This document shows, one piece after another, positions 47,292 to 57,775 of a stretch of 64,000 nucleotides of DNA. Under the pieces are notes generated by a model, which made no database searches, was not told the DNA's origin, and worked only from the letters and a program-made list of their open reading frames with translations. This stretch comes from Bathynomus jamesi. Lineage: Eukaryota > Arthropoda > Malacostraca > Isopoda > Cirolanidae. The translations under genes were made by a program, and so were the position numbers. The stretch is taken from contig JAJOZX010009054.1 in NCBI GenBank assembly GCA_023014485.1, forward strand, positions 1-64,000. The letters are read 5' to 3'. Each line of letters begins with the position of its first letter. Position 1 is the stretch's first letter.

Positions 47292-49941
47292 ATGGCTACT
47301 CATTCTAAAACTAAAGTTTGGCTCATTGGCCATTTATATAAAGATATACTTTGTTGCCGCTTACCTACAAAACTGCAAGTTTTGCAAAAATATTTCTTCC
47401 AAAAAAGAGGAAAAATTGGGACGAAGAAGATCCATTAATCTTTGCTTAGATGAAGTGATGACCTACTGGGAGAAAGCCAGGATTCCCACAATGCGTAGAG
47501 ACACTGCCATCCGAAAGATTGACTCTTTAATAAGCTGTTATGATAAATTGATGAAAAACAGAAAAAGGCCCGAGGAAAAATGCCATATTGAAGAAGCTAT
47601 GTTTAAAGATGAAATTAAGGCTGAAATTCTTGATATTGGTCACTCTAATGCCCTTTTGATGATGTCAAATGAAGAAGACAAGCTTTTCTACTTAAGCCAG
47701 CAAGAATATCCTACACAAAGTAGCATGGGTACAGTAGACCAAGTTCTTGCAAAAAGAGAGAAAAGAAGGCTTCATCGTGAAGAATTAGAGTGTGAAAGAG
47801 CCCTCAAAGAGCAGAAGCGATCTAAAAGATCATTCTTGCCTGCCAATAGAGATGATTTCACATCGTCATCATCAACTAATGATAACAACCTTGAAATGAA
47901 TTTTCAAGGTCCCTCTGAAGAGCAATTTAAAAAGAAAATGTTGGCTCCTAAAAAGTCAAAGCCTATTGACAAAAATGTTGTAGCAGCCTATGATAGAATG
48001 AATCTTTCCAATCGAGATGCAGCTATGTCTTATGCTGTTGTTGCTCAGTCTTTGGGCCATAATTTGGAAAACATTACAGTGTCAAAATCTACTATGCTTC
48101 GAACTCGTCAAAAGTTACGCAAAGAAATAGCAACAGAATATCAAGAGCAAACATTTTGTCCTGGAGAGCCTTTAGTTCTTCATTGGGATGAAAAAATGCT
48201 CCCAGAGATATCAGGTTAGTTTTTTTGTCTGATTAATTTAGCATATTTATATTTTATCTCTCAGGTGAAAAACTTAGTTGTGGGTCTGGTTTTCACACCT
48301 AGGCAATGTGTTATTATCTGGTTGGTTTTAATTAAACATTTTGATAGCTAAATTTCTATTTAATTAGGTTACATTTCACTGTCTGAAGCTAGTTTTCACA
48401 ATCTACACCATTTTACCTTCAAATTAAAATAAGTCAAGTTTAATTTAAAATTATATATTATATATATATAAATTATAATATATATAAATATATTAAATAT
48501 AAAATAAAATATTAAATATATAATATAATATATATAATATAATATATATAAAATAAAATATTAAAAATAAATATATATAAATTATATATAAATTATATAT
48601 TTTAACTTTTTCTTGCAGGCGAAGGAAGAACGGAAAGGATTGCAGTGTTAGTCAGTGGGAATGGTGAAGAGAAATTGCTTGGAATTCCTAAAGTCACTGC
48701 TGGCACAGGTATGGAGATGGCTCGTGTTTGCATTTCTCTCCTGCAAGAACATGATATGACCCAGAGAATTATTGGGCTGTCATTTGACACAACAGCATCC
48801 AATACCGGAATCCATGCTGGAGCTTGCACTAAAATTGAACAAGAACTTGGAAAAGAGCTTTTATATTTAGCCTGCAGACACCATATTTATGAGATTGTCC
48901 TATCTCAAGTCTTCCGGACTTCTATGGGCCATTCCTCTGAACCTGATATTCCAATCTTCAAAAGATGCAAAACTCAATAGGATTTTATGGATCATTCTCA
49001 AATCACAACTGCTGTTGATTCCCAAAGCTGCAGAATAATTGAGAGAGTTCAAGATTTTAAAAATCAAACAGTCTTAATCATGAAGGAGGCACTCAACTCT
49101 AAACAGCCAAGAGATGATTATAAAGAATTTTTTCAACTTGTTCTCTTGTTTTTTGGAGAAGAAAGCATTTCTAATACTCCCTTGAAGAGACCTGGAGCGT
49201 ACCATCATGCAAGATGGATGGCAAAAGGAATTTATGCATTTAAGCTTTTTTTCTCCAAAATCAATTTAAGATGACTAAAAAGAACTTGATGCAATAACAG
49301 AAATTTGTTTATTTGTTGCATTGGTATACACAAAATCTTGGGCAAAAGCTTCTCAACCAGAGGAAGCCCCAAATGTTGATCTTAAATTTTTGCAAGATCT
49401 TGCAATAATGGAGGAAAATTCTTTGATATCAAGTGTTATCAAGCAAGCCCAAAATGCCATTAAACGACATCTGTGGTACCTCTCAGAAACACTTGTTGGA
49501 TTAAGCTTCTTTGACAAAAGCATATCCCTTGAAGAAAAGGAGCAAATGCGAAATAATATCAAAATGCCTCCAAGAAATAAGGGACTGAAACGTTTAGAAG
49601 CAAAGGTAACCCTAGCTTCTTTTAAAGAAAAAAGGATTTCTGATTTTGTTACTTCAAGGACTAAATCTCTTTTTGATGCTCTACATCTCAATTCTCTCTT
49701 CACTGAAAATTCTGCATCAACATGGGGAATAGATCCAAAGTACCAAAGAGGCTGTGCTAGAGTTCGTGCCCTTAGAGTGACAAATGACACAGCTGAGCAG
49801 GGTGTTGCATTGATTGAAAAATTTAATCAAGCAGTGACAACTAAAGAGGACAAACAATACCTGCTCAAAACAGTTTTCAAGAATCGTAAAGAATTTCCAA
49901 CAAAAAATAAAGCAGAACTTATGAAAATGAGGAAAAACTAA
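47292..49941 (+). pseudogene. H2 transposase, two exons, lightly broken
   Basis: The ATG at 47292 opens THSKTKVWLIGHLYKDILCCRLPTKLQVLQ; a frame change near 47400 leads into VMTYWEKARIPTMRRDTAI. A Lys/Glu-rich region with SKRSFLP follows, then VVAAYDRMNLSNRDAAM. Exon 1 ends with VLHWDEKMLPEISG at a GTTAGT donor (48213). A 405-bp AT-rich intron ends TTCTTGCAG (48618). Exon 2 reads RIAVLVSGNGEEKLLGIPK, IGLSFDTTASNTG, LACRHHIYEIVL (C-x-x-H), a TAG stop at 48978, RPGAYHHARWMAKGIYAFKLF, a frame change near 49274, and runs open to 49941. Asp in HWDEK and FDTT and the CxxH motif fit an RNase H-like hAT-type core. The type is widespread in arthropods to my knowledge, but unnamed. Confidence 0.72.
48213..48618 (+). 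other. GT-AG intron in H2 transposase
   Basis: The donor G|GTTAGT and acceptor CTTGCAG|GC join to give an uninterrupted ...EISGEGRTERIAV... reading. The interior is 85-90% A+T with TATA-rich tracts (48450-48600). Confidence 0.82.
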
Positions 49942-50096
49942 TTTTTTCAGCATTAAAAGGAAAAGTGCAATTTTCTCGGGACCCCTAAAACTTGACGTAG
50001 AGTTTTCAAATTTTGTAATTTGATTAAGGTAAGCAAAAGGAATAACATTACTCATGTGGAACAAAGATTTTTAAACCTTCATTTTTTTGGTCCACA

Positions 50097-50128
<32 letters not shown>

Positions 50129-50132
<4 letters not shown>

Positions 50133-50524
50133 TACATGATTATTTCAGTGGTAACTTTTTTATGCTTGTTTAATAATTCTCTCTCATTTACAGGAGCTAA
50201 AGAAATCTTAAAATAGACTTACAGTAATTAACAGGATCAAAATGAGTTACATTCTATTTCCACACACCAGTGTGGAGATGTGGAATATATTGAGCTATAT
50301 CAGTTTAAGGCAGGTGTACTGCCACTCCAGCAAGATGTTATTCAAGTGATGATATTCATGCTAAGGCCAGCCAGAGCTGGTAAGAATCAACTTTCTGTTA
50401 GTGATGCTGCATGGAAAGTTGCCTACAACTTGCAGAACCTTTGGATCTGGTACAACCTATACACAAAGTTGATCAGTAACATTGTTAACCAGTGCAAAAA
50501 ACTTCTTTTTTTTTCTACGTGAAG
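50129..50524 (+). other. Unidentified fragment, open frame 50280-50522
   Basis: An 80-codon frame reads QDVIQVMIFMLRPARAGKNQ and WIWYNLYTKLISNIVNQ. The pattern feels like a fragment of a repetitive gene, but I cannot name it. An acceptor-like TTTACAG lies near 50193. Confidence 0.35.
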
Positions 50525-50544
50525 GTCAAAATATGAAAATAAAA

Positions 50545-50612
50545 ACCCACTCTAATAGACAATTTATTTCCACAACAGTTTTGACGCCCACTGGCATCCT
50601 CCTCAGGTGGAT
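50545..50612 (-). ncRNA. Degenerate hammerhead-ribozyme-like motif of a Penelope LTR
   Basis: On the minus strand: ATCCAC-CTGAGGA-GGATGCC-AGT-GGGCGTC-AAAAC, then a 27-nt stretch and GTGGGT. ATCCAC can pair with GTGGGT (stem I) and GATGCC with GGCGTC (stem II), around a CUGANGA core. The GAAA core box reads AAAA, so cleavage is unlikely. Penelope-like elements are known to carry hammerhead motifs in their terminal repeats. It lies directly upstream of, and opposite in strand to, a Penelope RT fragment. Confidence 0.5.
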
Positions 50613-50644
50613 ACAGAAACACGAATGATTTAAAACGGGGAAGA

Positions 50645-50966
50645 ATGATCAGTTTTGACATTGAGTCCTTGTTTACGAAAGTTCCCATTGATGATGTACT
50701 TAGTTTTTTAGATAGAAAATTGCCAACATGTAACGTAGAACTAGGCATGCCCACATCTGTATTTTTAGAACTGATAAAACTCTGTGTCACCAATAATGCC
50801 TTCTCCTTCGGTGAAGAATTTTATTTGCAACGTTTTGGTATGGGAATGGGGTCCCCTTTATCCACAATACTGAGAACATTATACATGGAATATTATGAGT
50901 CGGAATTGCTGCAAACAATATGTCCCAGGAATCTAATTTTTGTTTCGTTATGTAGATATATTGCTA
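50645..50966 (+). pseudogene. Penelope-like reverse transcriptase fragment
   Basis: The reading ISFDIESLFTKVPIDDVLSFL (RT motif A region, with Asp in FDIES), LIKLCVTNNAFSFGEEFY and FGMGMGSPLSTILRTLYMEYYE (the F.G..MGSPLSP.LAN.FME block) is diagnostic of Penelope-like elements. The expected catalytic motif C follows after a frame change as FRYVD-ILLF: one Asp codon of YVDD is missing. The next codons, LLFSPSGANN, are the first unit of the 33-bp array. There is no N-terminal RT portion and no GIY-YIG endonuclease in the window. Confidence 0.85.
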
Positions 50967-53900
50967 TTTTCACCGTCGGGTGCAAATAACATCTCGCTAT
51001 TTTCACCGTCGGGTGCAAATAACATCTCGCTATTTTCACCGTCGGGTGCAAATAACATCTCGCTATTTTCACCGTCGGGTGCAAATAACATCTCGCTATT
51101 TTCACCGTCGGGTGCAAATAACATCTCGCTATTTTCACCGTCGGGTGCAAATAACATCTCGCTATTTTCACCGTCGGGTGCAAATAACATCTCGCTATTT
51201 TCACCGTCGGGTGCAAATAACATCTCGCTATTTTCACCGTCGGGTGCAAATAACATCTCGCTATTTTCACCGTCGGGTGCAAATAACATCTCGCTATTTT
51301 CACCGTCGGGTGCAAATAACATCTCGCTATTTTCACCGTCGGGTGCAAATAACATCTCGCTATTTTCACCGTCGGGTGCAAATAACATCTCGCTATTTTC
51401 ACCGTCGGGTGCAAATAACATCTCGCTATTTTCACCGTCGGGTGCAAATAACATCTCGCTATTTTCACCGTCGGGTGCAAATAACATCTCGCTATTTTCA
51501 CCGTCGGGTGCAAATAACATCTCGCTATTTTCACCGTCGGGTGCAAATAACATCTCGCTATTTTCACCGTCGGGTGCAAATAACATCTCGCTATTTTCAC
51601 CGTCGGGTGCAAATAACATCTCGCTATTTTCACCGTCGGGTGCAAATAACATCTCGCTATTTTCACCGTCGGGTGCAAATAACATCTCGCTATTTTCACC
51701 GTCGGGTGCAAATAACATCTCGCTATTTTCACCGTCGGGTGCAAATAACATCTCGCTATTTTCACCGTCGGGTGCAAATAACATCTCGCTATTTTCACCG
51801 TCGGGTGCAAATAACATCTCGCTATTTTCACCGTCGGGTGCAAATAACATCTCGCTATTTTCACCGTCGGGTGCAAATAACATCTCGCTATTTTCACCGT
51901 CGGGTGCAAATAACATCTCGCTATTTTCACCGTCGGGTGCAAATAACATCTCGCTATTTTCACCGTCGGGTGCAAATAACATCTCGCTATTTTCACCGTC
52001 GGGTGCAAATAACATCTCGCTATTTTCACCGTCGGGTGCAAATAACATCTCGCTATTTTCACCGTCGGGTGCAAATAACATCTCGCTATTTTCACCGTCG
52101 GGTGCAAATAACATCTCGCTATTTTCACCGTCGGGTGCAAATAACATCTCGCTATTTTCACCGTCGGGTGCAAATAACATCTCGCTATTTTCACCGTCGG
52201 GTGCAAATAACATCTCGCTATTTTCACCGTCGGGTGCAAATAACATCTCGCTATTTTCACCGTCGGGTGCAAATAACATCTCGCTATTTTCACCGTCGGG
52301 TGCAAATAACATCTCGCTATTTTCACCGTCGGGTGCAAATAACATCTCGCTATTTTCACCGTCGGGTGCAAATAACATCTCGCTATTTTCACCGTCGGGT
52401 GCAAATAACATCTCGCTATTTTCACCGTCGGGTGCAAATAACATCTCGCTATTTTCACCGTCGGGTGCAAATAACATCTCGCTATTTTCACCGTCGGGTG
52501 CAAATAACATCTCGCTATTTTCACCGTCGGGTGCAAATAACATCTCGCTATTTTCACCGTCGGGTGCAAATAACATCTCGCTATTTTCACCGTCGGGTGC
52601 AAATAACATCTCGCTATTTTCACCGTCGGGTGCAAATAACATCTCGCTATTTTCACCGTCGGGTGCAAATAACATCTCGCTATTTTCACCGTCGGGTGCA
52701 AATAACATCTCGCTATTTTCACCGTCGGGTGCAAATAACATCTCGCTATTTTCACCGTCGGGTGCAAATAACATCTCGCTATTTTCACCGTCGGGTGCAA
52801 ATAACATCTCGCTATTTTCACCGTCGGGTGCAAATAACATCTCGCTATTTTCACCGTCGGGTGCAAATAACATCTCGCTATTTTCACCGTCGGGTGCAAA
52901 TAACATCTCGCTATTTTCACCGTCGGGTGCAAATAACATCTCGCTATTTTCACCGTCGGGTGCAAATAACATCTCGCTATTTTCACCGTCGGGTGCAAAT
53001 AACATCTCGCTATTTTCACCGTCGGGTGCAAATAACATCTCGCTATTTTCACCGTCGGGTGCAAATAACATCTCGCTATTTTCACCGTCGGGTGCAAATA
53101 ACATCTCGCTATTTTCACCGTCGGGTGCAAATAACATCTCGCTATTTTCACCGTCGGGTGCAAATAACATCTCGCTATTTTCACCGTCGGGTGCAAATAA
53201 CATCTCGCTATTTTCACCGTCGGGTGCAAATAACATCTCGCTATTTTCACCGTCGGGTGCAAATAACATCTCGCTATTTTCACCGTCGGGTGCAAATAAC
53301 ATCTCGCTATTTTCACCGTCGGGTGCAAATAACATCTCGCTATTTTCACCGTCGGGTGCAAATAACATCTCGCTATTTTCACCGTCGGGTGCAAATAACA
53401 TCTCGCTATTTTCACCGTCGGGTGCAAATAACATCTCGCTATTTTCACCGTCGGGTGCAAATAACATCTCGCTATTTTCACCGTCGGGTGCAAATAACAT
53501 CTCGCTATTTTCACCGTCGGGTGCAAATAACATCTCGCTATTTTCACCGTCGGGTGCAAATAACATCTCGCTATTTTCACCGTCGGGTGCAAATAACATC
53601 TCGCTATTTTCACCGTCGGGTGCAAATAACATCTCGCTATTTTCACCGTCGGGTGCAAATAACATCTCGCTATTTTCACCGTCGGGTGCAAATAACATCT
53701 CGCTATTTTCACCGTCGGGTGCAAATAACATCTCGCTATTTTCACCGTCGGGTGCAAATAACATCTCGCTATTTTCACCGTCGGGTGCAAATAACATCTC
53801 GCTATTTTCACCGTCGGGTGCAAATAACATCTCGCTATTTTCACCGTCGGGTGCAAATAACATCTCGCTATTTTCACCGTCGGGTGCAAATAACATCTCG

Positions 53901-55412
53901 CTATTTTCACCGTCGGGTGCAAATAACATCTCGCTATTTTCACCGTCGGGTGCAAATAACATCTCGCTATTTTCACCGTCGGGTGCAAATAACATCTCGC
54001 TATTTTCACCGTCGGGTGCAAATAACATCTCGCTATTTTCACCGTCGGGTGCAAATAACATCTCGCTATTTTCACCGTCGGGTGCAAATAACATCTCGCT
54101 ATTTTCACCGTCGGGTGCAAATAACATCTCGCTATTTTCACCGTCGGGTGCAAATAACATCTCGCTATTTTCACCGTCGGGTGCAAATAACATCTCGCTA
54201 TTTTCACCGTCGGGTGCAAATAACATCTCGCTATTTTCACCGTCGGGTGCAAATAACATCTCGCTATTTTCACCGTCGGGTGCAAATAACATCTCGCTAT
54301 TTTCACCGTCGGGTGCAAATAACATCTCGCTATTTTCACCGTCGGGTGCAAATAACATCTCGCTATTTTCACCGTCGGGTGCAAATAACATCTCGCTATT
54401 TTCACCGTCGGGTGCAAATAACATCTCGCTATTTTCACCGTCGGGTGCAAATAACATCTCGCTATTTTCACCGTCGGGTGCAAATAACATCTCGCTATTT
54501 TCACCGTCGGGTGCAAATAACATCTCGCTATTTTCACCGTCGGGTGCAAATAACATCTCGCTATTTTCACCGTCGGGTGCAAATAACATCTCGCTATTTT
54601 CACCGTCGGGTGCAAATAACATCTCGCTATTTTCACCGTCGGGTGCAAATAACATCTCGCTATTTTCACCGTCGGGTGCAAATAACATCTCGCTATTTTC
54701 ACCGTCGGGTGCAAATAACATCTCGCTATTTTCACCGTCGGGTGCAAATAACATCTCGCTATTTTCACCGTCGGGTGCAAATAACATCTCGCTATTTTCA
54801 CCGTCGGGTGCAAATAACATCTCGCTATTTTCACCGTCGGGTGCAAATAACATCTCGCTATTTTCACCGTCGGGTGCAAATAACATCTCGCTATTTTCAC
54901 CGTCGGGTGCAAATAACATCTCGCTATTTTCACCGTCGGGTGCAAATAACATCTCGCTATTTTCACCGTCGGGTGCAAATAACATCTCGCTATTTTCACC
55001 GTCGGGTGCAAATAACATCTCGCTATTTTCACCGTCGGGTGCAAATAACATCTCGCTATTTTCACCGTCGGGTGCAAATAACATCTCGCTATTTTCACCG
55101 TCGGGTGCAAATAACATCTCGCTATTTTCACCGTCGGGTGCAAATAACATCTCGCTATTTTCACCGTCGGGTGCAAATAACATCGCGGTATTTTCACCGT
55201 CGGGTGCAAACAACATTTTGGTATTTTCACCGTCGGGTGCAAACAACATCGCGGTATTTTCACCGTCGGGTGCAAACAACATTTTGGTATTTTCACCGTC
55301 GGGTGCAAACAACATCTCGGTATTTTCACCGTCGGGTGCAAATAACATTTTGGTATTTTCACCGTCGGGTGCAAACAACATTTTGGTATTTTCACCATCG
55401 GGTGCAAATATG
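50958..55412 (+). repeat. 33-bp satellite array, about 135 copies
   Basis: A unit ATCTCGCTATTTTCACCGTC plus GGGTGCAAATAAC repeats without a single length change from 50958 to 55412 (4,455 bp = 135 x 33). Nearly all units look identical. Because 33 is a multiple of three and the unit has no stop in four frames, reading frames of about 1,500 codons appear on both strands; these are by-products. The first unit is continuous with Penelope RT codons. The last seven or so units (from about 55181) diverge, alternating ATCGCGGTA, ATTTTGGTA and ATCTCGGTA starts. Confidence 0.97.
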
Positions 55413-55519
55413 GTTTTTGATGTGTTCTGTATTAATCTGACTTTCAAAATCTTTGGAAACCACTCTTTTTGTGATTCTCTCCACCCAAAAATTCCTGGTT
55501 CCCACTGGGGGTCCTCCAG

Positions 55520-55542
55520 GTAAAAAAAAAAAAAAAAAAAAA
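55520..55542 (+). repeat. Poly(A) tract
   Basis: About 23 consecutive A, 100 bp past the satellite; possibly the tail of a retroposed sequence, though no parent is recognisable. Confidence 0.7.
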
Positions 55543-55965
55543 ATTAAAAGCTTTAAGCTTCAATAACTAACAAATCATTTGTGATGGAAATGAGTATCAT
55601 TTTTTAATTCAGCACATTGAAAAACATTGAAAACCAACTTTTAAAACTTTCTACCAGAGACTGGTATAATAGCTTAGTCAGGTTAGGCTTCAGAATTTTT
55701 GGTTAATATATTGCTATTCACATGACCAGATATGAAGAAATACAACTCGGAAGTAATGTACAAATAATCATATTGCTTTCCACTTGCACAAGAAATGAAG
55801 GTTATATTTGAACAGAGCACACCAAAATACACTAGAAAAATGAATTTTTTATTTCAACTTCAGGCCATGTGATTTGCAACATAATTGCCTTTCTCAGTAT
55901 TTAAAACCTCTATATTGAAATTTGGTAATTATTCATTTTTTGACCCACTCTCTTTTTATAATGAG

Positions 55966-56133
55966 AGCAAACGTTTCTGGTCAATTTGGAGGTGCTCTGC
56001 ACGAATCTGCCATCCGTTTCCTGTGCAAATGCGTAGTTTTTGAGATATCATCATCTCGAAAACTACGCATTTGCACAGGAAACGGATGGCAGATTCGTGC
56101 AAAACACCTCAAAATCAACCAGAAAAGTTTGCA
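55966..56133. repeat. 79-bp-arm hairpin
   Basis: Arms 55968-56046 and 56053-56131 around a 6-nt loop. The central 50 bp are virtually perfect (CGAATCTGCCATCCGTTTCC and on); mismatches rise outward. A CCTAA run (56149-56165) follows directly. No coding. Confidence 0.93.
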
Positions 56134-56148
56134 TTCGTGCTAAACACA

Positions 56149-56172
56149 ACCTAACCTAACCTAACTTAACCA
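56149..56172. repeat. Short interstitial (CCTAA)n
   Basis: Three to four CCTAA pentamers, the arthropod telomere-type sequence on the complement (TTAGG). Too short to be a telomere. Confidence 0.75.
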
Positions 56173-56608
56173 GTCACCTTATTTTGGAGGATATAGTTTT
56201 ATAACTTTCTTGGAATAACGTTGTGTGAAAAATATTTTCGCAAATAAATATTTATGAACTGGAGGCTTTTATTCACCGAGAAGTTGCAATGCTCCAGCCA
56301 TGTGCCCTTAAAGATAGAAACAGTAAATCCATACACTCGCTTATTTTTTGGATTTTTTTTACGGCACCTAAACACCTTCGAGTCTTATCTTAAAATACAG
56401 GCAGTATTACATTTAGGGCAAATCACGGATGTCGGAATTATGCCATGATTGAAAAAAACATCTAAACTTTTATCTTCATCGAGGCCAACAAGGCGGATTA
56501 GGTCTTCAAAATCAAGTTCACAAGATTGACACGTCATAACAGTAGAACGAAAATCACCACACTAACCAGAAACAGAAAGAAGTAGGCAAAAGCAAGAAAA
56601 AGTAGTTA

Positions 56609-57214
56609 TTATATATTTTATCACACTCAGTCATTTTACATACCAAAATACATTTTTCTAGTAGTATTTGATGTGATTTGTTCAAATATGACCTCCATTT
56701 CCGTCGGAAATGAGATCCAACAAAGTTATAGTACTTTGAAGTTTGGCTCATTTTCAAGGGAAATGGAAGTCAAAATCTAAGCAAAACACATCAAATATTA
56801 CTAGAAAAATGTATTTTGGTATTAATTAACCTAACCTAACCTAACCTTACCTTACCTAACCTAATCCTGGCTAAACAAGCCTATCCCTGGCTAAACGATC
56901 CTAGAGTATTACCTTATTATGGATTAGGTGGTGGATACAGACGAGAGCTCATTTAGCCAGGGTTAGGCTCGTTTAGCCACGGTTAGGTTAGGTTAATTAA
57001 TACCAAAATACATTTTTCTAGTAATATTTGATGTGTTTTGCTTAGATTTTGACTTCCATTTCCCTTGAAAATGAACCAAACTTCAAAGTACTATAACTTT
57101 GTTGGATCTCATTTCCGACGGAAATGGAGGTCATATTTGAACAAATCACATCAAATACTACTAGAAAAATGTATTTTGGTGTGTAAAATGACTGAGTGGG
57201 ATAAAATACATAAT
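56609..57214. repeat. Nested palindrome with CCTAA/TTAGG loop
   Basis: An outer inverted repeat pairs 56609-56850 with about 56980-57214 (both start TTAT.TATTTTATC.CACTCAGTC). Each arm is itself a hairpin: CCAAAATACATTTTTCTAGT at 56643 pairs with its complement ending near 56817, and likewise 57002 with 57179. The central loop (56825-56995) holds AACCT repeats, then CCTGGCTAAAC blocks with their own inverted partners. Twin short reading frames in the arms are mirror images and not genes. Confidence 0.9.
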
Positions 57215-57439
57215 TACCAAAAAAGTAACCAAAAAAAGCCAAGTAGCCAAAAAAAGCCAAGAAAAATCTCCAAAAAAGGTAGCGAAAATAAACAAACCCA
57301 CCGAAATTTATATACATATATATTAGAAAGTAGAAAATATTTTTTTTAAGAGTACATTTTATACAAATTTGCACAAGATAATATATATATTTTCTTATTC
57401 AGTTTTGATTGGTTATTCAATATATATTGCTGTTATAGC

Positions 57440-57775
57440 TGGGTGTGACTAGGTCAAAAAACGTATATTAACCGAAAATTTCATAAAAGTCTGACCATAA
57501 ATAAAGAAATTACACATGGGGTGCTTCTGCAGTAAATTTTTACAAGTGTACATTACAGGCTTTGTAAATCAAAACTATTTTTTTCTGATGGTTTTTGATG
57601 CGGTTTGAACAAAGGTTAATTTCATTCAAACATCAAAAACAATCAGAAAAACATTGTTTTAATATATAACCTAACCTAAAATTCCAAAATTCCTCAAAAT
57701 GCCCATAATGTAATCTTGTAAAAAAAATACCACTTTTGCTTTAGGTGCGCCCACGACTTAACCTAACCAATCATC
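57440..57775. repeat. Fold-back repeat related to 45.8-46.5 kb
   Basis: It contains inverted GTTTGAACAAAGGTT/ATTCAAAC with GATGGTTTTTGATG and its partner, CCTAACCTAAAATTCC, and CTTTTGCTTTAGGTGCGCCCAC at 57737. All have counterparts near 45784-46470, in inverse or direct orientation. Confidence 0.7.

Larger units (their letters stand above)
46825..50099 (+). mobile_element. DNA transposon H2, hAT-like, inserted in (TA)n
   Basis: Inverted termini TAGTGTGGACCAAAA (left) and its complement at 50085-50099, followed inward by a second match (CTTTGTTCCACAT-like blocks, and CTCGGGACCCCTAAA near 49975 against 46951). Length 3,275 bp. It lies within a TA microsatellite, so the target duplication cannot be defined. 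One transposase gene with an intron fills the interior. Confidence 0.82.

Noticed and set aside
50958..55412. CRISPR array
   Set aside because: Units are contiguous with no variable spacers, and the context is eukaryotic.
50893..55523. Four reading frames of about 1,500 codons on both strands
   Set aside because: They arise because the 33-bp unit is a multiple of three and stop-free in those frames; no unique domain, start context or non-repetitive body.
56149..56868. Telomere or chromosome end
   Set aside because: CCTAA runs are only a few pentamers and lie inside larger inverted repeats with sequence on both sides.
56554..57349. Two near-identical short proteins on opposite strands
   Set aside because: Mirror images created by the inverted repeat, without known motifs.
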